Positions 1 through 12,000 of a stretch of 64,000 nucleotides of DNA are shown piece after piece. Each line of letters starts with the position of its first letter. Position 1 is the stretch's first letter. The DNA comes from Stercorarius parasiticus. Taxonomy: Eukaryota > Chordata > Aves > Charadriiformes > Stercorariidae. The notes under the pieces are model-generated. The model was given only the letters and a program-made list of their open reading frames with translations, did not search any database and was not told where the DNA came from. Made by a program: the position numbers and the translations under genes. The stretch is taken from positions 248,001 through 312,000 of the forward strand of contig VWZL01002048.1 in assembly GCA_013396915.1 (NCBI GenBank), read 5' to 3'.

Positions 1-3000
1 ATTTGCCCAGGTTCCTAAAGATCACCTTTTGTTCAGAGTCTTGGATTATGCATCGAAGGATTTAGGTCCACTCGTCATCCGCTTGGTTGTTCCCAAAGCC
101 TTGGTTTTTTCACTTTTATGTGTATTTGAGATACCTGCAATGCCTCTTCGACAGCAATACTTGTTGAGGCCTAAAAATAGAGGAGATAGGAGCAGATCCC
201 CTCTTCAGCTACCCAGTAGTATTGCTGTTGGTGTGAAATCTGTGGAAGTAGAAATAATGTTAGTACTCTTGTGTGCTCCTACCAATGAAGAAGGGCCACA
301 CAAACTTTTAGGGTTTCATGGTGTCCATCAGAAGATTGAAGGTTTTTCTTTTTAGGACATGGAGGCAGCTTCAGCTTTCAAAGCAGCTGTAACTGTTGAT
401 CAAGGTGGTGATTTGCAAAAGTGTCAATAGATGGTACCGTTAGGGATTTTGTGCAGGACATGCAAAAAGCATATTTTTCCAAGTAGCCCTTGGTTTAAAG
501 CTTAGTGAGGAAAATTTGCAGACTTCTGCTAGGGGCAAGCTCTAAGGGTGGCAGGTATGTGTTGGGTGAAGAGGTCTTCGCTTCTACTGAAATATCAGTG
601 TTCCTTGTGTTTCCAGTTTGGGCCAGTGTCTCAGCATTGGGATTCACACAACCAAAGTGCAAGGGCTGCCACCAGAGATGGGTTTGAGCAGCTTGCTTTA
701 ATTTGAAACGCAACTGAAAAGGGCCTGGAAAAGGCAGCCCTATTTAAGGAACCTGGCGTGCCATGGACACTAGTAGTGGAGAGTTTCTTGACAATAAGAA
801 GCAAACGGGTATGAAACTGTAGCAAGCAATTTTTCTTTATTATTTTTATTGATAATTTCTGCTACACATAATTAGATTATTTCAATATAGGTTTGCTATC
901 CTTGAATAGCTGTGGATTAGTTCTCTGTTAATAAAGTAGCTCACAATTAGTTAATAGTGTCTTGCCATTTGTGGCTGCCGTTCTTGTTGTTTTCTTTTAA
1001 TGTCTGACGGTGCCTTTAGTGCACGTATAGCACTGCTTATATTGCAAAGGCTTGCTTAACAAGCCACTGCCTGAAATAATAGCAGGATTGCTCCAAAAGC
1101 AACTACCAGGGACTGTCTAGCAATGTATTATAGCCTTCCCTGAAGGAACTGCGTAAATATAGAGTAGGTATTGGTTATTCTTGAAGTCTTAATGTACATA
1201 TACTGTAATTTAACACTTAGGACAAATGCGGTTAAAGTTTGAGTCTCTTTCTGAACATTATACCGTACAAAACCTGTCACACAAAGTTAAAATGTTTAAC
1301 GTGAGCACATAAGCAATAAATCTGCACAGTGTATATTTGAAAGTGGAAGTTTAAGGGAGAGGCGGAAACACAATATTTGTTCTACTCTAGGCTGTCATGT
1401 GAGAGTAGCACTCGTAATGGCTGGCATTGAAATGCCAGCATTTGCTAAACAAATGTACTGTGTTTTAATTCCTTGAAGTACTGGGTAATTTCTTAGATGT
1501 TTAGTACATTTGAATCATTGTGTTGAGCTTTTGATCTTAAAGGTAGGTACCTCTGGTTTTGCTGCTGCAAGGTAAGAGTATGGAAACAAGGAGTTCAGCA
1601 AAGATGGGATGCCCTAGTAATAACGGCTGGACTGGTCAGTCTGGATGTGTGCTAGCTGTGACACCTATGTACCTAGTATGCTACTGGTGAGAAGCTATTT
1701 CTAACAGCTGTATTAAGTTGGGTTTTCTGTTTAATTATTAGTTACACAGTTCTAACTGTAATGAAGGCTTCAGGTACTCAAACTGATTTTGCTCTCCGTT
1801 CTTCTTCCTTGTGGATCCCCAGGTGCTGTGTAGATACTTCCACCTGCCAGTTCACTTGAGTGTTTTCTTTGCCTTAATGAATACACGTGTGCTCTCCACT
1901 TCTGTGGAAACTAATTAAGGGTTTGTTATGCGATTTGGGTGCAATACAGAACCTTACAAGGAATAAACTTTGTATTTTGCAAGATGGGACTGTCATGTCA
2001 GCGTAGGACAGAGCAGAGCTGAGTTGATTTGGTGACCACGTAGGTGGGCTTTTGTCTTTAAAGGTACTTGATTGCCATGTTCTCCAGCAGCATCCAGGAA
2101 GGTGTACTTTAGGAGGCGTTTCACAACAGGACGTGCACCTGGTGACTGTTCTCTGAAACACTCTCTTGTGAGCTGGTGACTTGTCTCATAGGTTTCCTGG
2201 CCTTGTGCAGGAGCACTTGCTGTTTGTCCTCTTTTTGAGGAAGTTTGTCCATTTGCTTTTGGAATTCAGGAAAACTTTTGCTTTTTCCAGCACCCCAAGT
2301 CTGAGTTTCTTAGGGCATCTAAGAAGGAGCATGTAATGTGTTCTGCTTCAACTTTCCATCCAAACTATTTTTTTCTGATACATTCCCTCCCTTCTCTGTC
2401 TACCCAGCTTGTCTCCCAGAAAAAGGATGGGAAAACCTTCTTGCTCTGAAAGGAGATGGAAAACGGAGTGATTGGTGACTTACTGTACTGTATTCATCGT
2501 GATTCTGCATCACTGTAATATCCTTAAGTCGTTTCTGTTCTGGCCTGAAGACTGATAATCTGCTTAACCTCTATGAGGAATTTATACCACACCTCTGATC
2601 ATTTTTTTTTTTTCCTTCTCTTCTTTTGAAACTCTTATATTGTGTACTGGGAAATGGAGGGGGAGCGTCCAGATACGCACAAAATATTCATGATTTTGGA
2701 GGAACTGAGCTAATACCACAGGAAACTTGTTGTTCTGTTTTTATTTTCTATTACTGTGATGGTATTCTAGTTGCTCTTTTGTCCACAGCTGAATGTTAAG
2801 CTGATGGCGTATTCTATAGTGCAGCCTGTTATTCCTGCAGTATGTGTTTAGAGACAGAAACACTGTCTTCAGAAACTTAAAGCTATTTGAGAGGATGTCT
2901 GATGATGTTTGAGGCTTGCAAATATGTTTTCTGGGAGACGTCTGTTTTAAGTATTGTTGAAAACTGTAGGAAAACCAGCACTTCTGGAAGTGGGCAATGC

Positions 3001-6000
3001 TTGTGAAACTTGGTCTCCTGGGACAGATTCAGTAAAGCTGTGTTCTGCTTGAGAAGCAGGATTTGAAGTGATGTCGGAGAGTTGTGTGGGTCCTCAGGAC
3101 TCCTGCCACTGTTTTTTCGCATCTTGCAAAGTGGTGGCTCTGGTGACATAGTCCCTAGAGAGAAGAATCAGCCCGGGAGACTGTTTCACACTGCTGCTGC
3201 TCTAAATAAAGATGCAGTAAATCATTTTGTGGTCATAGTAAATTATTATTGTTTTCAAATAGCTATATGCCTCTTCCCTGTCCCCTCTTCTTTTCCTATA
3301 TAGATCCTGTATTGGCGGTATTTTTTAAACAAGTCCTGAAAAGCAAGGGCAGGTGTTGTTTTTTTCTTTTTTAACTCTAGGTAAAGTTCGGGATCTGTTG
3401 TCAAAGGAGAGATCTAATCAATAAGCTCCAACAGAGGCACTGCCTCTCATTAGGTCTGTGAGTCTGTGCAAAGCACGTACATGCTGCAGCATTGGCTTGT
3501 TCGCAGGTTGCGTGTTAGGAGTAGGAATCCAAGCAAGCATCAAGATGATGCTGATGTTGTCATCTTCTTACGTGGAGCATGGAGGATTAAACTTAATACT
3601 GTTTGCCTGGTAATGCAGCAAGGAAGCTAACACCTTGGTAGATTTTGGAAAAAAAAAAAAAAAAAACACAACACCTTGTTGTTGGTATAATCTGCAGTGT
3701 CAGGCAGAAGGATTGGTGATAATGCTTTTTGGAAGATGGGTGTTTCCATGGCTTTTGGAGACCAATGCTGGATGCTGGAGTGCTGCTAACGAAGTGCCAG
3801 AATGCGGAAAGCATTCTCCTAGCATCCCTTCTGCTGTTGTCTTTACAGAGCTGGCTTCCTTGTCCTGCTAGAAGGCAGCGTCTTCTGCAAAGCTGTTAAC
3901 ATTCAGGGGTCTGAAAGGCAGAGCAGCTTTCTCTGGACCTAGAAATAAGCTTCAGAGCACACCAATGGGTATGGTAGGTGTATGACTTACACCATTTGAT
4001 GCATTGAGTCAGCAGGCAGTTAGGTTTGTTTAACTGAGGTTTTCAAGTGATCTTGTCAGCTGGCTGTAGTGTTGCCATCTGGGGGTGTTGATGGTATGTG
4101 TCTGAGAAGGCCCACAGATTGAAGCGAGGTCATCGATAGCTGGCTATCCTGAAGCAACCAGACTGACTTGACTTAAAACAATCTTGAAACTTCACCCTTA
4201 GGCCAAGATTTTTATCTTGGCTGAAGTACTGTAGCAATTTAAGCTCTGAAAAATGGAGCTTTGTAAATAAAGCTCTATCATAATTTTAATTACTGGTTAC
4301 TGCACAGCTCTGCTTGTGACTAGTAGAGAGGCACACCTGGAATGGGCTGAGAAGAGGAAGGTGAACATTCATACTGTCAAAACATTCATGTGGTAGGAAC
4401 TCTAAGATTCCTGTTACTTATTATTGGGGGAGGGGAAAGCTTTCAGTAGCTGCAAAATGTATGGAAACAGACTTGGAAAACTGTTGGATTCCTTACATTT
4501 CCTAGTTTGCGTGCAATTCTGTCTCTTAGTGGTTGGCTACATCCCCAGTGGGGAAAAAGTGGTCTTGGAAAGTGTGTGGAAGGAATAGTGTAGAACTGAG
4601 TTGTGGAGCTGTATTGTGCGTGTGGTTTTGGGGGGGCAAGCCTGGTCGTGCAGTTGGAGAGGAAGAAGGCGAGGAACCTTCTGTTTTAGAGAGCTGTTAA
4701 ACAGTTTCGTGTTTAGAGCCTTATGCTTTCTCCCTATACACATCATTCCCGTTTGTCACCACGTGTGATGACCCAGCCTGTTGAAGAATTTGCCACCGTT
4801 TTCTTTGCAGCTTCTGGAAGAAGCAGTTAAGTCTCATGGAAATGTTTTAATCGGGCGCATCCCTTGACATAAATGCTGAAAGATCTGCCTGCCGTACTGC
4901 TGAGGACCGAGCGTGTTGTATGATGTGTACTCGTTGGTAGGAGGCGAATAACAGAAGAGCTAAAATGACCAATGGTGCCTTTAATCTAAGGAAATTGTAT
5001 AGTAAGGGATGGTGGTTGGTTGAGGCACCGAAACAATTGAGAAACAAGGCGCCCTTCCTGAGGCTGCAGCCCCTCAGTCTGTCTCTTAGTGTATGGTGAC
5101 TGCAGATATGGAGGCTCGTTATCAGCTGGTGACAAGGAGGTGACAGGACACTCAGGCTGTGGCTACCTTCTGAACCAGGGATGTGATGAGGATACAGCTG
5201 CAGGTGCACCAGCCGGCATAGCTTTAGGGAGTATGTGCTCGCGGGCATACCCGTAGAAGTAGCCTGAAATAAATAGGCATTAATTTGCTCCTTTGTGCTC
5301 CTATTCCAGAGTTTTTCTAGAAATCCAGCAGGGACCAGACTCTGAACAATTCTGTGAGGCAGAAAGCTTGATCGTCCCAGTCCTGTTTGCTACACCTGAT
5401 TAAATAAGAGTGTGCGTTTTTCACACCTGCTTGTTTTCGTCTAGAATTCCACTCAGTCTTTCTGTCCTGTAGTCTGAAAACATCCAGTTCCATCCACTGT
5501 TGTGTGCGGATGCTCCTCAGGTGCCCTTTGGTCTGTGCTTAGGGAAGGACTCCATGTGAAGTGCCAAAGCTGGCACGGTCAGTATGCCACTGGCTGTTGC
5601 CTGACAAGAAAATTCACCTAGCCAAGCAGGCAATCCTGGGACTTGCTCGGAGAAGGCAGGCAGGCTAAGCGAAAGTCTTCCATGGCAGCGGTCATCCATC
5701 TCTTTTTCTGCACGCTGGAGCCCAGTGAGTCTGACCTGACCAGGAGTGCAGCGAAGCCTGCTGTGCCCGTGATCCCGCTCCCCCCGGAAGAGGAAGCTGA
5801 GCGACCTGTCTGGCCAAAATAGTTGGTTATGAAGTTACTCAGGAGAGGATCGTGCTGCTGTAAACAAAGACATGCTCGTCCCCATCTCGTATGGCATGCG
5901 TCTGGGTTAGCGGTGGGCAGGTTGCCTAAGCAGCACGTCCCGGCCATGACCCAGTCCTTGCCCATGCATGAAGAGCTCGTGAGGAGTGTGCCTCCGGACC

Positions 6001-6486
6001 ATGCGTGGGGGGTGGACTCACTCTTCTTATGGCTGAGATGTGCAGGCCAGAGGTGATCGCCCTCGTCCTGGAAAGCAGTGGAGTAGAAGTAAAACAAGCT
6101 CTCATTGGTGTTTTTGTTTGTTTATTTTTTGTTTGTTTTTTTTAAATGAGAGAATTTGCTTGGCAAAGCCTACAAACCTCCCAATATCCTAGGCATAGGG
6201 GTAGACAGCATTTTGCTTCTCCTAATTTGAGAAGTGTTTTTGTGCCACAGTGACAAAATGACAAATTTACATAAGAATTGTTGCAGATAAGAGCCTTGAC
6301 CACTTTGGAAACGCCTCATTGGACTGCATTGAGATCAGCGCAAGTGGTAGCTGAAAATATAGAGTTTGGTGGTGAGATAAGTTGCGAAATTAATGCTGTC
6401 TGTATCCTGAAAACATCTGTTTTACTTACACTTTACTCAGTCTTGTAGAAGAAATGTAGGAAACATTTTAAAAAAAAAAAAGTTTA

Positions 6487-6510
6487 GGTGAACTAAATGG
6501 TGAACTAAAT
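6487..6510. repeat. Perfect 12-base tandem duplication
   Basis: GGTGAACTAAAT is present twice in direct succession, consistent with a replication-slippage duplication. Confidence 0.9.
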
Positions 6511-6939
6511 CTGTAGCTTGTCTATCTGATCATCGTTATTTTGTCGTCTCTGCTCTGACCAGGCACTAGTATTACTAAAACATGCAGAAACTTGATATTT
6601 TGGGTCTTTCTCATGTCTGACTGAATTTAGATAGACCTTTGGGGGAAGAAGTGGGAATAGGTAAGCTGGTGGTGCTGTTAAATAGATTTGCTGCTACTGT
6701 TTCAGTCCAGTTTCTTTGGGAAATGCGCACACATCTTCTCACTGTTCATGCTCCGTACTTTGTTCTTGCACTGTGAAAATGAGTAGACAGAAATCTGTTA
6801 GCTCCATCCCAAATTGTTCTTGTCTACAGCTGAGATTGCTTATGCTGTAACATTACCTGCTGTTTTTATTGGAAATAAATGATAATATTTTGCTAATGCC
6901 TGGTCTAAGCTGACCTGACTCTCTTCAACAGGATGTGCA

Positions 6940-6983
6940 AATTAATGGTACTGGAAGATCTTGAAATTAATGGAACTGGAGGT
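6940..6983. repeat. Imperfect tandem duplication, period 25
   Basis: AATTAATGGTACTGGAAG at 6940 is followed by AATTAATGGAACTGGAGG at 6965, with two substitutions over 18 bases. Confidence 0.75.
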
Positions 6984-7816
6984 CCCTGCTGTCTTTGGGA
7001 TGGCAGAGACCTGCAGGGATTAGAAATGACACTTAAGTAATTTTCTCTTGAATTTGACGCATAACATGAAAGAGCGTTCCAGGTCTCTAAAAATGCAAGG
7101 TGGGCAGGGGAACTTGGAGACTAGTAATGCCGAGACACTTTGGGTAGAGAGAAACAGCCAATTAAAGAGGTTTTTTAATGAAATGCAGTGAGGAAGGCCT
7201 CTTTGTTCAACAGCGTCTGCTTGGGCATTATTCTGCAAACCAGTGACTACCATTATAAAGCTGGGCCCGTCCCACGTGACGGTGGTGGTATTTAAGTCTT
7301 AGACCTGTTTTTGCTGCCTTACTGGAAAGGAACATGAATATCTGAGCATGATAAGAGCTCTTCCAAGAATAGACGGGACTACTTGAAATGTAATGGCACA
7401 GATAAATTGTGGACAGATGCTCATTGTGCAAGCGGCAGTAGTAGTTAACTATCATAATCATTCCCCGCCCAAGGAATATTGCTGTCTCTTTGCTGGAGGT
7501 CACCACACCCTCAGATCTGCTGGGGGAGCAGTATGGGGTGAGTGCTCCCGGCTCTGGCTTTGAGCGGAGTCAGCTGGATTAATTTGGATGGGTTAACTAG
7601 TTGGCTTCTGCCAGCAAGGCTGACTTCATGTCTGCAGTGGGGAAGGGAGTGCTGGGGTAAACTGTTCTTGCTAGCCAAACGGTGAGGGCAAAAACGCCTT
7701 GTTGGGGCAGCGAGGATCTCCTCCGGGTACCAGCTCTGGGTTAACACGTCATCTTCAGCATCCGGGAGAGGTTATCTGTTGGGAGCCTGAATGCTGATGA
7801 CTTTTTTTTTTTTTTT

Positions 7817-7863
7817 NNNNNNNNNNNNNNNNNNNNNNNNNNNNNNNNNNNNNNNNNNNNNNN
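7817..7863. other. Assembly gap of 47 N
   Basis: A run of N is flanked by T-runs on both sides. The true length of the T-tract is unknown. Confidence 0.99.
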
Positions 7864-8914
7864 TTTTTGGTGCAAAGAAGGGAAATAACCTATGGTTGTG
7901 AAATACTTGGCATAAAGGGTTTAATCTGTTTCAGCAGCGTTAGCTGGTAGCACGTATCAGCGGCAGGTCTCTCTGTGTGTGTTAAAACAGAGCAATCTCC
8001 CTGAGATGCCCTGCCTGTAAAACATGGCTATTTAAGAAATACTGGATGCCACTTGGTAGAAACCCCCCAAGCCCCTAAAACTGAACCTTAGGACACCTTG
8101 CAGCAGGTTCTTTTGGTGTAAATGTTCCTCGTTGCGTTGGAGACACCATCTGTGGGGGCCTCTGAGGTGGGGGTTTCTATCAGCTAGGATATCTAGTGCT
8201 ATTATATTTTTATTTTTGGGGGGCAGGGGCACACTAGATTCCTAACTCAGTGGGGTTTTTTTTCCTCTCTCTAATATACAGCTTAAAAATAATTTGGAAC
8301 GGTGTATTTTTTTTTTTTTTTCCCCCTGGGGCAGTATGAAGTTGCTTCTTAATAATCTGTTGGAGGCTTGGGCAGAATGGGAGTGGAACTGATTGTGTGG
8401 TTTTTTTTCCCTTCCTGCTCCAAGACCACTTCTTGGCACTGAGGAATTTTTCTTTAGACTTCTTTGGGGAACAGATGCGTGAAGTACAGTTACCACTCAT
8501 ACATATGGCTTTTAAAATATGGAAGCTGTTGGACTGAAGTGGCTTCATATGGCGCTTTTGGAGGATCAGAATTAGCATGCAAGTTTGGGTTTTTAAGACT
8601 TGAATGTGTAGTTGAAAAGTTTTTTTTTTTATTGTTTTTTCTTAATGATGTTAAATATTAGCCTGCGCTTTTATAGTTATTAATTAAAATTACATCTATA
8701 ACTCTGAAAATTACTCTGCAACCTTAATGCTGAAAATGGTATCCTAGTTTAATCTTTTCTTCTGGGGATAAATATGCTACAATGTGTCATTTAAATGGTT
8801 GTAAATATTAATTCTCTAATGTAGTCATCTTTTTCTTTAATTACAGGTTCCCATTTTGAAAGCCATTAGAAGATATTCTGCCACCCTATTGGATTACTTC
8901 CTATACAACTCAGC

Positions 8915-8956
8915 ATGTCACTGTGCCCTGGATTTTATAAGGTGGCCATGATTTAA
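8915..8956 (+). promoter_or_regulatory. Upstream ORF 1 in the HDAC4 leader (13 codons)
   Basis: An ATG at 8915 opens a 13-codon frame (MSLCPGFYKVAMI) that stops at TAA 8954-8956, 118 bases before the HDAC4 ATG. It has A at -3, a better -3 base than the weak second upstream ATG. A second in-frame ATG at 8948 would give a two-codon product. Short upstream ORFs like this commonly lower translation of the main ORF and allow reinitiation. That effect here is inferred, not shown. Confidence 0.5.
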
Positions 8957-8974
8957 TCCCCACTTCCAATTTCT

Positions 8975-8986
8975 ATGTATTGGTGA
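8975..8986 (+). promoter_or_regulatory. Upstream ORF 2 in the HDAC4 leader (3 codons)
   Basis: ATG TAT TGG TGA forms a minimal upstream ORF 88 bases before the HDAC4 start. The -3 base is T, so initiation here is probably weak. It may act with the first upstream ORF, or do nothing. Confidence 0.35.
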
Positions 8987-9074
8987 AGCATTGGAGCTCT
9001 TTAGAGCTGCTGTTACTTGCGTGGAAACTGATCCATCTTGAATCCCTTCTCCAAAGGACTAGACGTTACTAGCA

Positions 9075-9096
9075 ATGAGCTCCCAAAGCCATCCAG
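9075..9096 (+). CDS. HDAC4: Histone deacetylase 4, first coding segment (partial)
   Basis: The ATG at 9075 opens a 22-base coding segment reading MSSQSHP plus one G, followed directly by a GTAAGG donor at 9097-9102. From established knowledge, vertebrate HDAC4 starts with MSSQSHP followed by Asp, so the single G in phase 1 fits a GAT or GAC codon completed by the next exon. HDAC4 is a class IIa histone deacetylase. It shuttles between nucleus and cytoplasm, binds MEF2 through its amino-terminal region and represses muscle, cartilage and neuronal genes, mostly by recruiting the NCoR/SMRT-HDAC3 complex. None of the glutamine-rich, MEF2-binding or deacetylase domains lies in this window. The start context has G at -3 and A at +4, which is moderate. 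The call rests on only seven residues, the exon phase and the leader layout. A paralogue is less likely because HDAC5, HDAC7 and HDAC9 begin differently as I recall them. Confidence 0.85.
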
Positions 9097-12000
9097 GTAA
9101 GGGCAAAACCACTTTAAATCTAGTAACAACAGCAAAACGCCATGTGTTTGTTGCATGAACAGACTTTTTATTATGTTGAAATGATAATCCAGTCCCTCTC
9201 TCTGTACTCGCTTTGTTTAAAACTGAGACTTTGCGTGAGGATGAAAAATTGTCTTGTTGTTGCCAGAGTTACAAGGAAATCTTGCCATTTTAGGTTTCTA
9301 ATGGTTGCATTACATATCCCTGAAAGTTGTAGGTATTTTCTGAGATGTCAGCCAGATCTTTAATTTGTTAAATCTATGCTGATAAGTATCGTACCTGCTG
9401 ATGAAGTAGTGTACCTCTAAGGAATGGTCATGGTTCTGCTGGTGTGTCTTTATCGGTATTCAAAAAAACTCTTTGACTTTTAAAGTACTTTTTAGTAAGA
9501 ACGAATAGTTTTGCTGGAACAAGAATCAATTGATCCATCTCAATATTGTCTGGGGGATTATCCCTAATGTGTCTTGTAACTTAAGACATATGATTCATTG
9601 CTACAAAATTGCGCGTTTCTGTCTGTCAAGAGGATCTGTAGATACACGTTTACAGGCTTTGTAGCATAAAGTTGTCTTGCGCATTTGTATTTAGTGAGTT
9701 TCAGGTAACTTTCTGTTAGGCAGAGCTTTGTGAGCTTGTGCTTTGGAATAGGAATTTTAATTGTGCTCTGATACGCCTGCTTTGACTGTTGCAGTTTATG
9801 GTAGAGAAAATGACTGCTGGGAAGCAAGTAATCCAACAATGGCAAGGCACGTGAAAGTACTTAGTTAACTATGCCTTCGAGAGATTACTTTCGTGACTTC
9901 AGTTTAATCAGTTTTGGGTTAACAGTCAAATAAGACTGCAGTTAAAAGCCAATGAACAGCTCCTAAGATTTAAGGAACTGTATATTTGTGGGGGAAGAAT
10001 TTTATATGTGCTTCAGAACTACTTTTAGCGGCCCGTTTGCATTTCTGAGGCTGGGAGCGGGAAATGCTGCAGTAAATAGGGATGCTGGAGTTTACAAGCA
10101 GCAGTGTTGAAAATCTGACCCTTACGTAGGAACTGAAGTGAGTTTATAAGCCTCTAAAATGATCAGTATTATCAAAAAGAAAAAATGTGGCATCTGCTTC
10201 CAAAATCTAGCAATCTCTTAGATTTTGAAACTTGCATCTGGTACTATGGAGAGTTGGGAAACTAAGTATATTCACATGAGCAGAGTGCATGTAGGTGTTC
10301 ACCCGTGGCACGTTTCTTGCAATGTGATGTTTTTCAAGGGATCTGTTCTTCAAATAAATGAATAGTTGTTATTTGAATGCTTTCCTGCCTCAAATACGAG
10401 TGAGACTGAGGAGCCAACGGCCGTCTGTTTTTTTTTTTCTCATTGTGGTGGGATCGGTTAAATAGATACCTGTATTCAGAAACCAACAAACAGACCTAAT
10501 TTGATATAGCTTTTCTTAATGAGCAGCTCTCCAGGTATTTGGGAAAGGGGGATGTCTGTCTTAATTGGGCTGTTTTGTTGACGCAGGGGTATTGGAAGCC
10601 TGCTGCTGATTTGTCGTCTTTAATTCATCTGCTAACTCTTTTTATTTTTTTTTTGTCCTTTTTTGTCTTGCCTCTTCTTATTGGTTCTGCTACTTTTGCT
10701 CAAGTTCTGTGCTGATGGTGTATCAGGGAGTCCTGTAAGAAGGGCTAATGAAAGAAGGCAAGAAAGAAGGCAACCTTCTTGGCCCTTATCACGTAAGGTC
10801 TTAGAGCGAGGTATGGGGTGGCTCAGTAAGAACTGAAGTTGTGCCTACTGTATGAGCGTTCGGTAGAAAATAAGACTACTAGCAGGGGAATTTTTATCTG
10901 CTCTGGTAGTTAGCCCTTTCAAACATAAAGAAAATGTTGCAGTTGCATTATTTCAAAATAGACCTCAAATGTAATGACAGTAATCCTAGAAGGACATGTG
11001 ATAGAAACTCAAGGCCCATCACGAACTATTGCACTGGAGATCATTTAAAGGGTGAAAAACTTTCAGAAAATTGAAAAAGCAGAAGAAATGATCTTGTGGT
11101 GGTATTTAATTTTTTTTTTTTTACTGAATGGTGTTCTGCAGGTGGGCTTTGTATATAATTATGTACCAATGGTGTTAACTTCCACAAAGTCATAGTTCCC
11201 ATGAAATGCTGTTGAGAAATTGTCCCTATGCTGTTCCTCAGCTTTGGGTTCGTAATTGGATTGTATTTCTGAGCATTGGTTTGAAATTCTGCAGTGTATC
11301 ATGGTGCTTTTTACCCCTGGCTTTCACTGTGGTATTATTGCTGCTTATTTCTCTTTTAGAGTTAGTTTTATAATAATCGGTAGAAATATTTTCCAAACCT
11401 TGCCAAAGATGACATCTGGACTTCTCATGTCAGTTACGATAGCTATTTTGATTATACGGCTACAGGTAATTATTACTAATGATGTGCATTGTTTAAGGGA
11501 AGGCTCTGGCTTAACTCAAGAGCCTATTAAACCTTGCTTCAGTGGATACAAGTTTTCTTCTCTAATCTTCTCCAAACCTATCGCTAATAGGATGTTTTAG
11601 GAAGAGGGCCATAAAACTGTTGCAGCGTAGATGAATGAAAGTTTTGTTTGTTTGGGTTTATTTTTTTCTTTTATTTTTCCTTTCACTTTGCAAAGCTCTC
11701 TTGTGAGAAATGTTGGGTACTGAAGGCTTCTCATTGAACAAGGTAAAAAGTCGTGGAGAAAATGAAGTCGTCTAAGAAAAGTATGACTTCTCCTGCCTGC
11801 CCCAGGATTCTTCCCCATTACTGCCACTTTTTTTGTTGTGTTTTGGGGAGAATTTTCTCAGAGAATGAGAAGTAAGAATGACCACGTGGGAGAAGTTAAT
11901 CCTCAAGAACTTCCAATGGGTAAATCAATCTGTCTTGAGCCCCAGACATATGGTAAAGATCTTGACCTTTGTTTTCTGGGCCAAAAGCGTACTCCACAGT

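Larger units (their letters stand above)
1..8846 (+). other. HDAC4: HDAC4 intron 1, 3' portion
   Basis: This is non-coding sequence upstream of the exon at 8847, read as the distal end of the first HDAC4 intron. It has no CpG island, no convincing exon and no recognisable transposon. It holds long T-runs, an A-run near 3650-3666, two small tandem duplications (6487-6510 and 6940-6983) and one assembly gap (7817-7863). The sequence CTAAAAATAG at 171-180 matches the MEF2 consensus, but about four such matches are expected by chance in 64 kb. The intron ends with a pyrimidine-rich tract and TTACAG at 8841-8846. The assignment to intron 1 is inferred from the downstream exon; exon 1 and its promoter are not in the window. 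Confidence 0.7.
8847..9074 (+). other. HDAC4: HDAC4 exon 2, 5' untranslated part
   Basis: This is the leader part of the exon that carries the HDAC4 start codon. The left edge is set by a good acceptor, a T-rich tract followed by TTACAG at 8841-8846. The exon is 250 bases in all, of which 228 are leader. An in-frame TAG at 9060-9062 lies 12 bases before the ATG, so this reading frame cannot extend upstream within the exon. The leader contains two short upstream ORFs, at 8915-8956 and 8975-8986. HDAC4 is known to have a non-coding first exon in other vertebrates, which fits a leader entered through a splice acceptor. An alternative acceptor is possible but none nearby looks as good. Confidence 0.75.

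Noticed and set aside
171..180. Perfect MEF2 consensus in intron 1, with further matches at 33471 and 44074
   Set aside because: About four matches are expected by chance in 64 kb. Only the one at 26156 has supporting context.
5618..6097. 159-codon minus-strand open frame
   Set aside because: No domain or homologue recognised, low-complexity serine/glycine stretches, and intronic position.
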